Assembly (NCBI GenBank): GCA_943736015.1
Contig: OX031070.1
Coordinates: 42,184,173-42,248,172 of the forward strand
Reading direction: 5' to 3'
DNA: 64,000 bases
Source: Tridacna crocea
Taxonomy: Eukaryota; Mollusca; Bivalvia; Cardiida; Cardiidae
The translations under genes were made by a program, and so were the position numbers. A model generated the notes under the pieces. The model had not been told where the DNA came from and searched no databases. It saw nothing but the letters and a program-made list of their open reading frames with translations. This document shows, in pieces, positions 40,923 through 52,900 of the stretch (position 1 is the first letter of the stretch; each line of letters starts with the position of its first letter).

Positions 40923-43900
40923 CTGAAATGTAAGTTTACTGAGTTTTAATACTAGTTTCAGCGCAACATCGTTCCAGTGAAAACTAGAACAGTCACTGAA
41001 TGGGACTCATTAACCCCCCCCCCCCCCCCCAGCGCTTTGTTGGGAAAAAAAAGGTGCCCAATTCAAGGGGAGATAATTCCTCGATCAGGAAGAGTTGACA
41101 CTTGAAAATTGCATCTTGCAAATCTTCACTGTGTGATCAACATATGTGCAAAGTATTACAATTTAAGGAAAACTAGGAGAGTTTGTGACACAAAATTACT
41201 AGTATTTTGAACACAGACGGACGAACGGTCAGACACAGACTTACACATGGACAAAAAAGGTGAATCCAGTAACCCACCTCCCCCCCAAAAAAAAACACAT
41301 TTGTTTTGCGGGGGTAAAATAAATTTGAACAGAAAGTAGCAAGTCATATTCTCAAAATAAGTCCCAAAACATTTTAGACAAAGTAATGCCCCCGTTTTCT
41401 CCACAAAATTCCACTGGAAAAGCATAATTATGCAGGCAAGCATTGGCTCCTACATTCAATGCTTTTCTTTTCAATGCAGCAGCTTCTTTCCCATATAAAC
41501 ATCATCAAAATGATTTTCAGCAAAGACAGAGAAATAAACATTGTAACAATGATCAATTGATTATCAATCCTGAGAGAGAATTTCCCCAGGTCAGGTATCA
41601 AAACCAATGATCACTTAGTAACGAGGCCCAGCTGGGCCAATATTCAACAACCAGTCATAAGAACGTTCTTTGTCTTGTTTTCTAGAATTTTCTACATTTG
41701 TAAGAAACATGACTTCTGATTGGCTAAACCAAATGGTTTACATTTGTAAGTAACATGACTTCTGATTGGCTAAACCAAATGGTTTACATTTGTAAGTAAC
41801 ATGATTTCTGATTGGCTAAACCAAATGGTTTAGCCAATCAGAAGTCATGTTACTTACAAATGTAGAAAACCTGGGAGAATTAGACTAGGAATATTCTAAA
41901 GAACGGTAAATATGTGTCCTGTTTGTGTCCCAACTGAACAACTGGGCTTGGTAATACAGCACTAAGATAAGAAATTACATTCTGATTTTTGAAAAGTGTT
42001 TGCAAAGAGGTAAAATAACATGCTTACTTCTGTTGTGCCATTTTCTACCCGTTTTGGAGTTCGTATAAATGTAATTGTGCCTCTTTTGTGGTTGTAATTT
42101 GGAATTCCCCTGAAATGTATGAAGTATTGGATATGGTACATTTCATTTAAGTCTTAGTCTTTAAATGGTGAAAAAGGTCTTGATTTGTGAACTACGGTAT
42201 ATATAAACCTGTGTAAAAGAAGAGATTTGAAATGCAGACTTATTTCTGAGATGGGCTTCATCTTATCCCTCTCTACCAAACAACAAAATTTTAGACTGAT
42301 CTGACTAAAAGTTGTTGTAAGTAAGTATTAAACAAAAAACAACACGTTTAACAACATTTCATATTTTATCCAACGTTTCGGCGTAATGCCTTCTTCAGGA
42401 ATAACATTTATTAACGGACATGATGTCACGTCAAAAAAACATTAATTAATATGAAATAATTTGGCGGAAATACACTGTTTCGCGGAAAAGTGATTAAATA
42501 AAAGAATGTCAATACAAGGGAAAACAGATTCAGATTGGATGCCATATCAGCGAAATGTTTTCCAATCAAGGTGTGTCTCCCGTGAAATGAACATATTAGA
42601 CTATATAAATAGTGTAGATTCTGATGGGCTGTCTCATCAAAGGCGGAACCCTTGAACGAGGTCTACACTATTACGTTTGGAATTTAAACGTTTGAATCAT
42701 GCTGGGTGTCATTGGATCATTAATATACTTAATTTTCTATATAAATTGTACACAAAAAAACCTTTTTTTTTAAAAGTTGTTGTAGAAGACAACCGAAGCT
42801 CAAAAGATGATTTCTGTCTTTGAAATTGTCAAAACCAGCTTGGGAAAATAAGAAGATGCTGGAAACCAGCATTTTCTCATTTTTTGACAATGTTTTCTTT
42901 CCTTCCCAAACCAAATTTCAATTTTTCAGTCACATTAATTTTGTCGTCTGCAATTGTTTTCAATTTGAAACAGTCTGTAATTTTTGTCATTTGGTATAGG
43001 GTTAAAGACAATCCTGCCCACCGACACAACTTTGGGCTGGGTCAAGGTAGCATCAGAGACGAGGGACAATAAGATAGCAAACCTTTTCGGAGGTCCAAAG
43101 GATGTGTCCATCTGCTCAACTTCCAGCCCCTTGTTCTTCCCATCCAGTCTGTTACCTTTACCTTGAAATATCTGAAAAGAGAAGACAGTCAACCTTGAAA
43201 TATCCGACAACGGAAGCCAGTCAACCTTGAAATATCCGACAACGGAAGACGGTCAACCTTGAAATATCCGACAAGGGAAGACGGCCAACCTTGAAATGTC
43301 CGACAAGGGAAGACGGCCAACCTTGAAATGTCCGACAAGGGAAGACGGCCAACCTTGAAATGTCCGACAAGGGAAGACGGCCAACCTTGACATATCCGAC
43401 AAGAGAAGACGGCCAACCTTGACATATCCGACAAGAGAAGACGGCCAACCTTGACATATCTGACAAGAGAAGTCAGTCAAACCCTGTGTAAGCACCAACT
43501 CCTATCCAGTGATTACCTGCAACCATTATTTCAACTCTGTACAAGCAAAGTTTGGATGTGCCAGAATCAAAATCATTTTACAGACAAATAAAATGTGGCC
43601 CAAAACATTGGGGTGTTTTTGAAAAAAAAAAAAAAAAAAAAATCAGCGGTTCAGAAGTCTCCTTCTTCAAGGTCATTACCCCAAATCCCTAATTTTGATG
43701 ACCCTGAGAAAGAAGCCATTAGAAAACATTGTGAGAAAAGGAGAAAATGCTGGTAACCAGCATTCTTGCCTTTTCCCACAATGTTTGCTACCCTTCACAA
43801 AATAAATTTCAAATTTTCAGTCACTTTTATTTTGTCATCTGCAAGTCCTTTCAAATTTGACAAGCCAAAAATTTTGTCATTTGGTAAAGTGTTAGAAGTC

Positions 43901-46900
43901 AAAATTGTGTGTTAGAAGGATAAAATATCAAGTCAAAGGGCTTGAGGAGTTGAGGCAGAAAATACCAACCTTAAAACTGTTGTCAGGCTCTGCTTCCATA
44001 TCATGCTCCTGAAATGATTGAATGACAGGCTATATACAGGATCTTACACTCATGTTTGTGTACTATCAATTTTATCAAAGATGTTGACCGAGTGACCAAG
44101 TATGATGCCAGCTTTGATGAGTGTCAAATACATCAGTAAGTTTGATAAAAGTGACAATACAAGTACATAACATGAATGTGAGATTCTATTGTAGTTCAGT
44201 TTAAAATGTGTACACACAGAAGTAGAAAGCTCTTTGACATTTACGTCAAAAGTAGAATGAAACAGTTTCTAGAAAGGATATATCAAACTTTTTTGCATTT
44301 TTTTTTTAGCAATATTACTTGCTTCTCACTTACATGAAAATTAAAAACTTTCAAGGCATTTATGTTTTCACAAGAATATTGTCATTTTTCCATGAAATGG
44401 CATATGAATTCTGGCTCACGTTGTGGTTGGTTCCTCCAGCTTTTCGCATTCATGACTAAAAAATTACCAGAATCAGGACAAAAAAACAATAACACACTAG
44501 TGTAGTTTCAAAAATAAGTCATGGGTTCTATACACGGAAGGAGGAGGTTTTATGTGATATAAAATATTTCCTTCCTTATTAATATACTAAACTGTACACT
44601 CTTTACACAGAAAAATTCCAGACTTGTCCAAAGTAAAAGCTTTTGCTGACAGTGATTCAAATGTGGCTAAAAACATACAATTTGTTTTTGATACGCAATA
44701 AAAAATTGTAGGAAAAGGAGAAAATGCAGGTGGGAGAGGAATGAATCCTGCCGCAATGACTATCATCAATCCTCGGGAAAAAAAATGTCCGAGCCGGGGA
44801 TCGAACTACCCTGTGTTCTCAAGTCCTGTATGCTACTGACTGAGCAACTCGGGCTTGGCCATAAATTCTCTAAAAGAATTTGGCTAAGCAAAGCATCATA
44901 CCAGTGACTCCAGGACTACAAGACCAGTACATTATCAATTGATCTTCTGCAAAAGACAACAACTTACCTCTATTTTATCTTCTGATGAACTTTGTTGAGG
45001 CTCAGGTTCTTTGTATCCGACGGGAGGAGCAAAATCCACCTGTAAAGGGAAACATGATCATTAAACCTTTACCACTCAGTCCTAAGTTATAATGACCCTG
45101 AGGAAGACACCTCTTGAAAACATTGTTGGAAAAAGAGGAAATGCTGATAACCACCATTTCCCCCCCTTTTCCACCATGTTTTTCTACCCTTTCAGTCATA
45201 AATCTATAAAATTTCTCTTGAAAACATAACAGAAAAAGGAGAAAATGCTGGTAACCAGCATTTTCTTCTCTTTCTCAATGTTTTGAGAAGGCTCCTTTCT
45301 CAGGATCGTTAAAAGTCAGGATTGAGTAGTTAAGAGTTAGGTAGGGTCCAAATAACAAGATTTGTTTTTGAAAAAATTGAAAACATTGTGAGAAAAGAAG
45401 GAAATACTTTCAATTTGGGTGAGCAAAATACTACGCCATCAGTTAACAGGTTAGGGTAAACCCCTAATACTTACATTCATATCACATTCTATTATAGACA
45501 CAGCTTTACCAGGTTTTGTTTCTAACACTCTCAGTTCATATATCTGAAAAAAGAAAATTGTTTTTATTAAAAATTTTAGAATTTGCATTAGCAAAAAAAA
45601 AGTTTAACCCTTTACCACACAATGACGACTTTTTACCACCCTGAGTAAGAAGCCTTTTGAAAACAATTGTAGGAAAAGGAGAAAATGCTGGTAACCAGCA
45701 TTTTCTCCTTTTCCAACAATGTTCTCTATCCTATCAAAGAAAAATTATTCCATATGAGCCACATTAAAACTGTCATCAGCAAATGCTTTCAATTCGGACA
45801 GGTCTAAATTCTTGTCATGTGGTAAAGGGTTAAATGTGGGTAAGTACAATTTTTTTTCCATGAGGTAAAGGGTTAAAGAATTCAAGAAAAGTAAAGTTTA
45901 AATGCACTGGCATCTGTGATATGACTGAAGTAATGTTGAAATCAGACTTTTCCTTTTAACACATACTCCCAATTAACCAAGAAGCATTTTCTCCTTTTCC
46001 CACAATGTTTTCATAAGGCTTCTTTCACGGGTGTTGAAAGTCAAGATTGTGTGGTATTGGGTTAATGGGAGAGTTAGGGGCCACAGACCCTCAGAAACAA
46101 ACATGCAGTACAGATTAAACAAAACTAAAACGGGTGAGTAAGGAGAGATTTACCTACCTTGTCATTATATTTGAATTCGATGAGATCCTCACAAGTTAAA
46201 CAAGCAAAACTTCGTAGCGCATTTTCTAATCTGACAAAGTTAAGGATATCAAGAGAATGAATATTTCCTTTATCTGTTTATGCAAATACAGGACCAGTAT
46301 TCGCCAACCATTCTTTATTCTCTGTTTAATTCTCAAAACTTACCTAAATTTCAAAGTAATGCCAATTCTGATATGCTAAACTTTCAAAACCTTTGACAAG
46401 ACTATGAATAAACAGGAGATAATTTGATTGTATCTAATGAATTATCAAAACAGCAACTGTGTTATCGATCAATTAAAATCTGTGAAATGTTGAATCTAAA
46501 GTGAAATATAAGCTAGAATAAAACTGAAATAAACGCTCTTTCTCTTTGTATTCGACGTCATTTTCTGGTTAGCTTTTCAGGCATCACAACCGAGAAACCC
46601 CATTACTAAGGAGGGCGTGCCAAATTCGCGTTTATAGAAAGGTCAATTCCCTTGTTATTTCTGGATATATACTAAAGACTGGTATGCAGTAGGAATCAGA
46701 CATGGTTGTAGGACATGAAAGACTCTTTTCAACAGTCTAGAAGACATAAATGTAGTTCCTCATTTGTTCACATGTTCCCGATTTCATAAGCTCTGGTCTA
46801 GATCTGTGAAATGTTTTACCTCTCCCATATTAAACCATGCGCTTTGAATAAGAACTTAATCAAGGGCCGCCTGATTGCAAATACTACTCTTTACCAAACA

Positions 46901-49900
46901 ACAAAAATTTTGACAGGTCCAAAATGAAAGCACTTGCAGACAACAAATAAAACGTAACTCAAACACTAAAATTTGTAACCAGCAAGGAAGAAAACATTGT
47001 AGGACAAAGAGAAAATGCTGGTTACCAGCATTTTCTCCTTTACCCACACTGTTTTCAAAAGGCTTCGTTGTAAAAACCAGGAGTTGTTTGGGAAAGGGTT
47101 AACTACCAAGCCAAGCAGGGACCCTCCACCGATCCTAGATCAAATAAAAAAAAAAACTTCTAAAAATAAACAACAGAACAAAGGATACACTGCTTTTGGG
47201 TTAGATATATCTAAGAAATCTGTACTCTGAGGTTGAAACTTGGCAAATGTTGCAATAGACAGGGACACATTTTCTGCTTGAATCAGGTCACCCTCTGTCA
47301 GTAACAAGTTTTTCATCATCTGAAATGAAGTCGAACTTGTTATAGAAGCTGCCTGTACTAACTGTGCAGTCTGTTCCATACAATTCAAAGTTATTAACCC
47401 ATTATCACACAATCCCTACTTTTAATGCCCCTGAGAAAGAAGCCGTTTGAAAACACTGTGGGAAAAGGAGAAAATGCTGGTAACCAGCATTTTCTTCTTT
47501 TCCCACAGTGTTTTCTACCCTTCCCAGAACAAATTTCAATTTTTCAGTCACCTTTATTTTTTCGTCTGCAAATGCTTTCAATTTGAACAAGTCTAAAATT
47601 TTGTCGTGTGGTAAAGAGTTAAAACCCCGAGGAAGAAGCCTTTTTGAAAAACATTGTTAGAACCAGCATTATCGCTCCTTTTCGAAATGTTTTCTACCCT
47701 TTCAAAGAAAAGTTCCATGAAAATATCAAACATCAGGTCTCTCTCTATCGGTAAAAAGTCTTTCGTCATCTGAAATGAACCTGTTGAAATGGCAGCTTAT
47801 GTTAACTCTTTACATGGTGTCCATGGTCGTGAGGTATGGCGTCGGCCTCATAACCTAAAGGTCCTGATTTCGATACCCGGGAGCGGGCATCAACTTTGGG
47901 ATTTTTCATTGGCCAAAACATTTGGTGCGAGTAGTGGTGTAGTTCCCAAGACGCAGAATCAAGAGAGATTAGTATAAGACGTAAGAACTTGTTTCTCAAT
48001 CAATGTAAAATAAATATGTTTATACTAACTCTTTACCAAATGACAGAATTGACTACGCCAATTTGAATGCTTTTTGCAGATTATAAAATAAATGTGACTT
48101 AAAAATCTGAATATGTCTATGCATGGGTAGAAAACATTGTGGGAAAAGGAGAAAATGCTGGTAACCAGCATTTTCTCCTTTTTCCACAATGTTTTCAATC
48201 CAAGAGAGAAATCATTATTTGAGACAAATCCAGTTTGTAATCTGCAAATGCTCTGAATCAGCCAAGTACAAAGTTTTGTTGTTTCGTAAAGGGTTAAATG
48301 AACTAGATTGGATCAAAAGGCCACCTGCTATATGAAGTCATTTTTTTCCGTTTCTCTTGGATGGTCTTCGAATACAGGTTTGACTGTAGATTGCACATTA
48401 TATGTTCCACAGAACTTGTATTTTTGTTATTTGCTTGTGCACCTGCAGATCCATAAATTCCTTCTGCTTCTTTCCCTAGAACCAGGCAAACACATCCCAA
48501 GCCACTGGCTACTTGCCAACACTCTGTCTTAGCCAAGAGCTACTTTCATAGAATCTTTCCAAGCCACTAGCTGCTTTTCCATATTTTTTTCTAAGCCAAT
48601 GGCTGCTTTCAAACATATAAAGAAAATCCAAACCATGTCCAGTTGAGAGCATCGGCTGGATCTTATTGCAATTGTTGTGTTGTAGTCTGACCATGCATTT
48701 TAATGTGTAGATAATTTGATGTAGTCTGACCTCTTCTTCTGTGTATCTAATTGAACGTGTAGACATAGCCATGTTCTCTTCTGATTTTTAAATTAGCCCA
48801 AAACACAACAGCAATGACTTTCATCAATCCTTGGACCTAGTTCTGGCTGTGCTGAGGTCAGGACTTGCGCAGCCAGCATTACTAACATTGAAGGTTTCTT
48901 TCAAAACTACCAAACCTCTATTCTGAATAAGGAACAGTCATTACAGTTCATTTCATTCCTATGAACATGACACAAAAAAGTTCATGTCTACAATAAAAGT
49001 AAATTGAATGTGCTTCAAATTAGGATATTTTTGAAATTAGAGAAAACATTCTAGAAATAGACAAAATTTCTTGTTATCAGCATTTTCCTATGTTCTAACT
49101 ATGTTTCAGAATTTGCCTTTCTCCTAAAATAGACAAACACTTCAAGAGCAAGAATAAAATGAACTTTTATTTATGGACAATCAAGTTTAACTCATTACCA
49201 AATGACAATGTTTTAGGCTTGTCCAAATTGAAAGCATTTGCAGACAACAAAATACAAGTGACTGAAAATTTGAAATTTGTTTTTGTGAATGGTAGAAAAC
49301 ATTCTGAGAAAAGGAGAAAATGCTAGTTACCAGCATTTTCTTCTTTTCCCGCAATGTTTTCTAAAGGCTTCTTTCTCAGGGTCGTCAAAAGTAGGGATTG
49401 TGTGGTAATGGGTTAAATAAAACTTCAACAACCCCAAAATGATGGTAAAGGGTCTTTAAAAAAAAACATCATTCAAAATCACTTGCAATTTCTTACCCAG
49501 TACGGAATATAAATTCTGCCTTCATCAGCCACAAATTCCAGTACCCCACAATGTGTCTCTCTCTTTATCTTCTTATTGGTCAGTTTGAACAACATGGGAT
49601 ATTGAATATTTAAACGTGCTGTAAACAAAAAAGTAGGGTATTTCTAAATTTATTTTTGACAAAAATTTGGAAATGAAGTCCATGAAAGTAGGGAAAATCA
49701 TAATTCATAATGAACAAGCAATTTCGTTAAATTGATATCCCTCCCCCAAAAAATTTACTTGACCCCTGGAACTTAAAATTGTTCCCAGTCGGCCATTTTT
49801 CATTGAATTAAAAAATGAAAGAAAGTGTATCAGCAGAATGGGTTATTGAACACATGTATAAAGTTCACGAAAATCCATCCGATTGTATTGGAGATATTCT

Positions 49901-52900
49901 CCCAGATGGAGAGACAGATAGGAGGAAGGACGGACGGACATTGCCAAAACTATATCCCTCTGCCTCAGGCAGTGGATAATAATGGTATGATAAAGTAATA
50001 CAACTGAAAACATTATGGCAAAAAGAGGAATTCTTTATCATGTGGAATTATTCCTTCATTCAAAAAGCTTTTGAAAGGGGTCACCGTCTGCATACAGACA
50101 CACAAATTTACCCGAAGAGGGGATTTGGATTTAAAAAGAAGGTTGAGTACATGTATTGTAATAAGTTCTGAAATTTACTCTTTTACAGACAATGTAAGCA
50201 CAGACAAGTCCACATTAAATTCAGTTACAGACAATAAATAAAATGTGGCCCAAATGATAGGATTTGTCATTAAAATGTTGGTAAATATTGTGAGAAAAAG
50301 AGCAATTACTGATTAACATTTCTGCCTTTTCCCACAATGTTTTCTGTCCCTTCAAGGACTACTTTCACCATTTCAACCATCCTTGATATGTGGTCTGCAA
50401 ATTTGGACATGTTCGAAATTTTGTTGTTTGGTGAAATTTGTTTTGTGAATGGTAGAAAACATTGTGGGAAAAGGAGAAAATGATGGTTACCAGCATTTTC
50501 TCCTTTTCCCACAATGTTTTCAAAAGCCTTCTATTGTCTTTTATGACTGTTAAAACTTGGGATTGTATGGTAAAGCGGTAACCATCAACAGGCAAAGAAT
50601 AAGAGACAAAATAATTCAAAAACAATAAATTGCATGACAGACTATGAAACAGCCAGAAAAATTGACTTACTCAGTCTATCCAGGGCTGATGGAGGCATGA
50701 TAACTGTAAATATAAAAAATAAATTCTATATTAATTCTTTTACACTTAACTAAGAATGTTTCTATTTAACTAGGTTAAAAGCAAACAAAAGAGACAGTGA
50801 CCTGGCAACTTTTAGCCTGTCATCTGCGCATGTCATATTCTTCGAAGATTCGACTGTCTATTATGACGCATCACTAGCCCCGAAAGCGGGCAGACTGTAA
50901 TATTGCACTCTATAAAGTAGTAATGTAGAAAATAGCTTTTATCAATACGTTTGAGGAGAAATGAGACCTGCTTTAGCTCCATATTTCTCTAAACTGCTGA
51001 TCATAGCTAAGTGAATTGCACAAATTAGCCTTTTATTGAGTAAACGTTTATTTTAGTTAGAAATTCAAAGTAACTGTTGTCGTGTAGGAAGGTGGTTTGG
51101 TTCTGTACCCAGGATGCCCAAATTAGACAGATGAGTATCTATCGAATGCCATCTAGCGGGAGACAATGCTTTTAGCCTAGTCTTAAAACTTATTCTTCTG
51201 CCAGTGATTAACACTTGGACCAATAGAATAATAACAGATTTTCTTCGTCACAATAATTTTCATTCTTTCAAATGGTATCATTTAAATGCATTTGCAGCCA
51301 GTGTAAATCAAAATCAGACAGCAAAAATGTGCAGAAAAAAACCCTGACTTCTAATGACCCAGAGTAAGGAGGCTTTTGAAAACAAAAGATAGAAAATGCT
51401 GATAAACAGCAATCCTCCTTTTTCCACAAGGTTTTCTACTGTATCATGCACAATTTTTCTCAGTTGGACCACCCTATTTGTAGACCGTAAATGACTTAAA
51501 TTTAGACAAGTTTAAAAACTTTCATGTTTAGTAACTAGCCTGCAGATCACCAATTACCTCTTTATCAGACAACAAAATTTTACAGTTGTCTAAATAACTC
51601 TTTACCATAGAACAACGTTTTGAACTGGACCAAATTCAAACAACAAAATAAATTTTGCTAATATGATGATTTTCTGACTTTGATAGGGTAGAAAATATTG
51701 TGGGAAGAGGAGAAAATGCTGGTTACCAGCATTTTCTCCTTTTCCCACTATGTTTTCTATTGGGTCATTAAAAATCAGGATTGCGTGGTAAAGAGGTAAT
51801 AAATATTTGCTGACAAAAAATTAAAGGTCGCTCAAAGTTGTCTTTGATAGCCAGTTGGTATTTTCTCCTTTTCCCACAATGTTTTCAGCAGCAATCTTCT
51901 CCGGGGCTGTGAGAATATGAGCTTGTTTTGGACAGGGTTAATACATTGTACAGCAAATGACAGGAATTTGTTCATTTACACACATTCTCCTATTGCACCA
52001 ATATTTTCATAGTTGTCCAATACAAGATGTATGTTCAAAATAAAAAAAAGTTTGCTTACTTTTTCCACCCCTTTCCACATCCTCCCTGTCACCCAACATT
52101 GAGACAGAAAAACATCTGTAGGTCTCGCTAAAATGTCTTCCAGATACATCCGGGAACATGCGCCCAAACTGAAACTGAAAACCGGAAATAAACATTTTTT
52201 GTCTTGCAGGAGTTTTCACAAAATTGAGGAAAATGTAAAATCAAATAATCAGTGTTTAATTTGTTTATAAGGTTTGAACATTTATAAGGTTTGAAAGTAC
52301 AGATTTGCACAAAGGTAAGAATTTGATATTAACTAACATAACATTAATTTTTTTGTAAAGATTAATCATTTATCTAATGATCCATGCCCATTTTATTAGC
52401 CGTCATTAGAAATTTTGTCGCATAGAGGCGTTCGAAAAGATGCGGGTAAAATCGTATTTGTTTCAGATACTTTAAATGAAGGTTGGTCTGAAGGTGTATG
52501 CGAAGAACAGTATCAAAAGTAGCACTGGGGCAGACACCTTCAGACTGAAGGCAGGTGTCAACATGAAGTTAAATCATTCGTCTATCATTTCATGTCCGTT
52601 TTCTTAGGTGACAAGCAGATTCAAGACACATGAAGCAGATGAAAGATTTGACAGGTAAGATTTTGAAATTTCCAGATGGTGTTAAAGAAGGGCTGATGTG
52701 TAGGGATGTGGCAACCCAATCATAAAAATAACATCGGAGCAACCCTTCAGACCACAGGAATCTGACATTCTATAACCAAAATAAATGATAAAATATGGAA
52801 AAAAAAATCCCCCCCATAGATAATATATACACAAGGAGTGCAACGTCTCGATTGCTGGTGCGAGCACCCGACAGCCTTTCCGAACCAAAATCACCCACGA

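Noticed and set aside
43189-43498. Three overlapping 81-residue frames on the - strand
   Set aside because: Open only because the 32-bp unit lacks stops in several frames; not a protein by itself. Kept as a splicing question, not as a gene.
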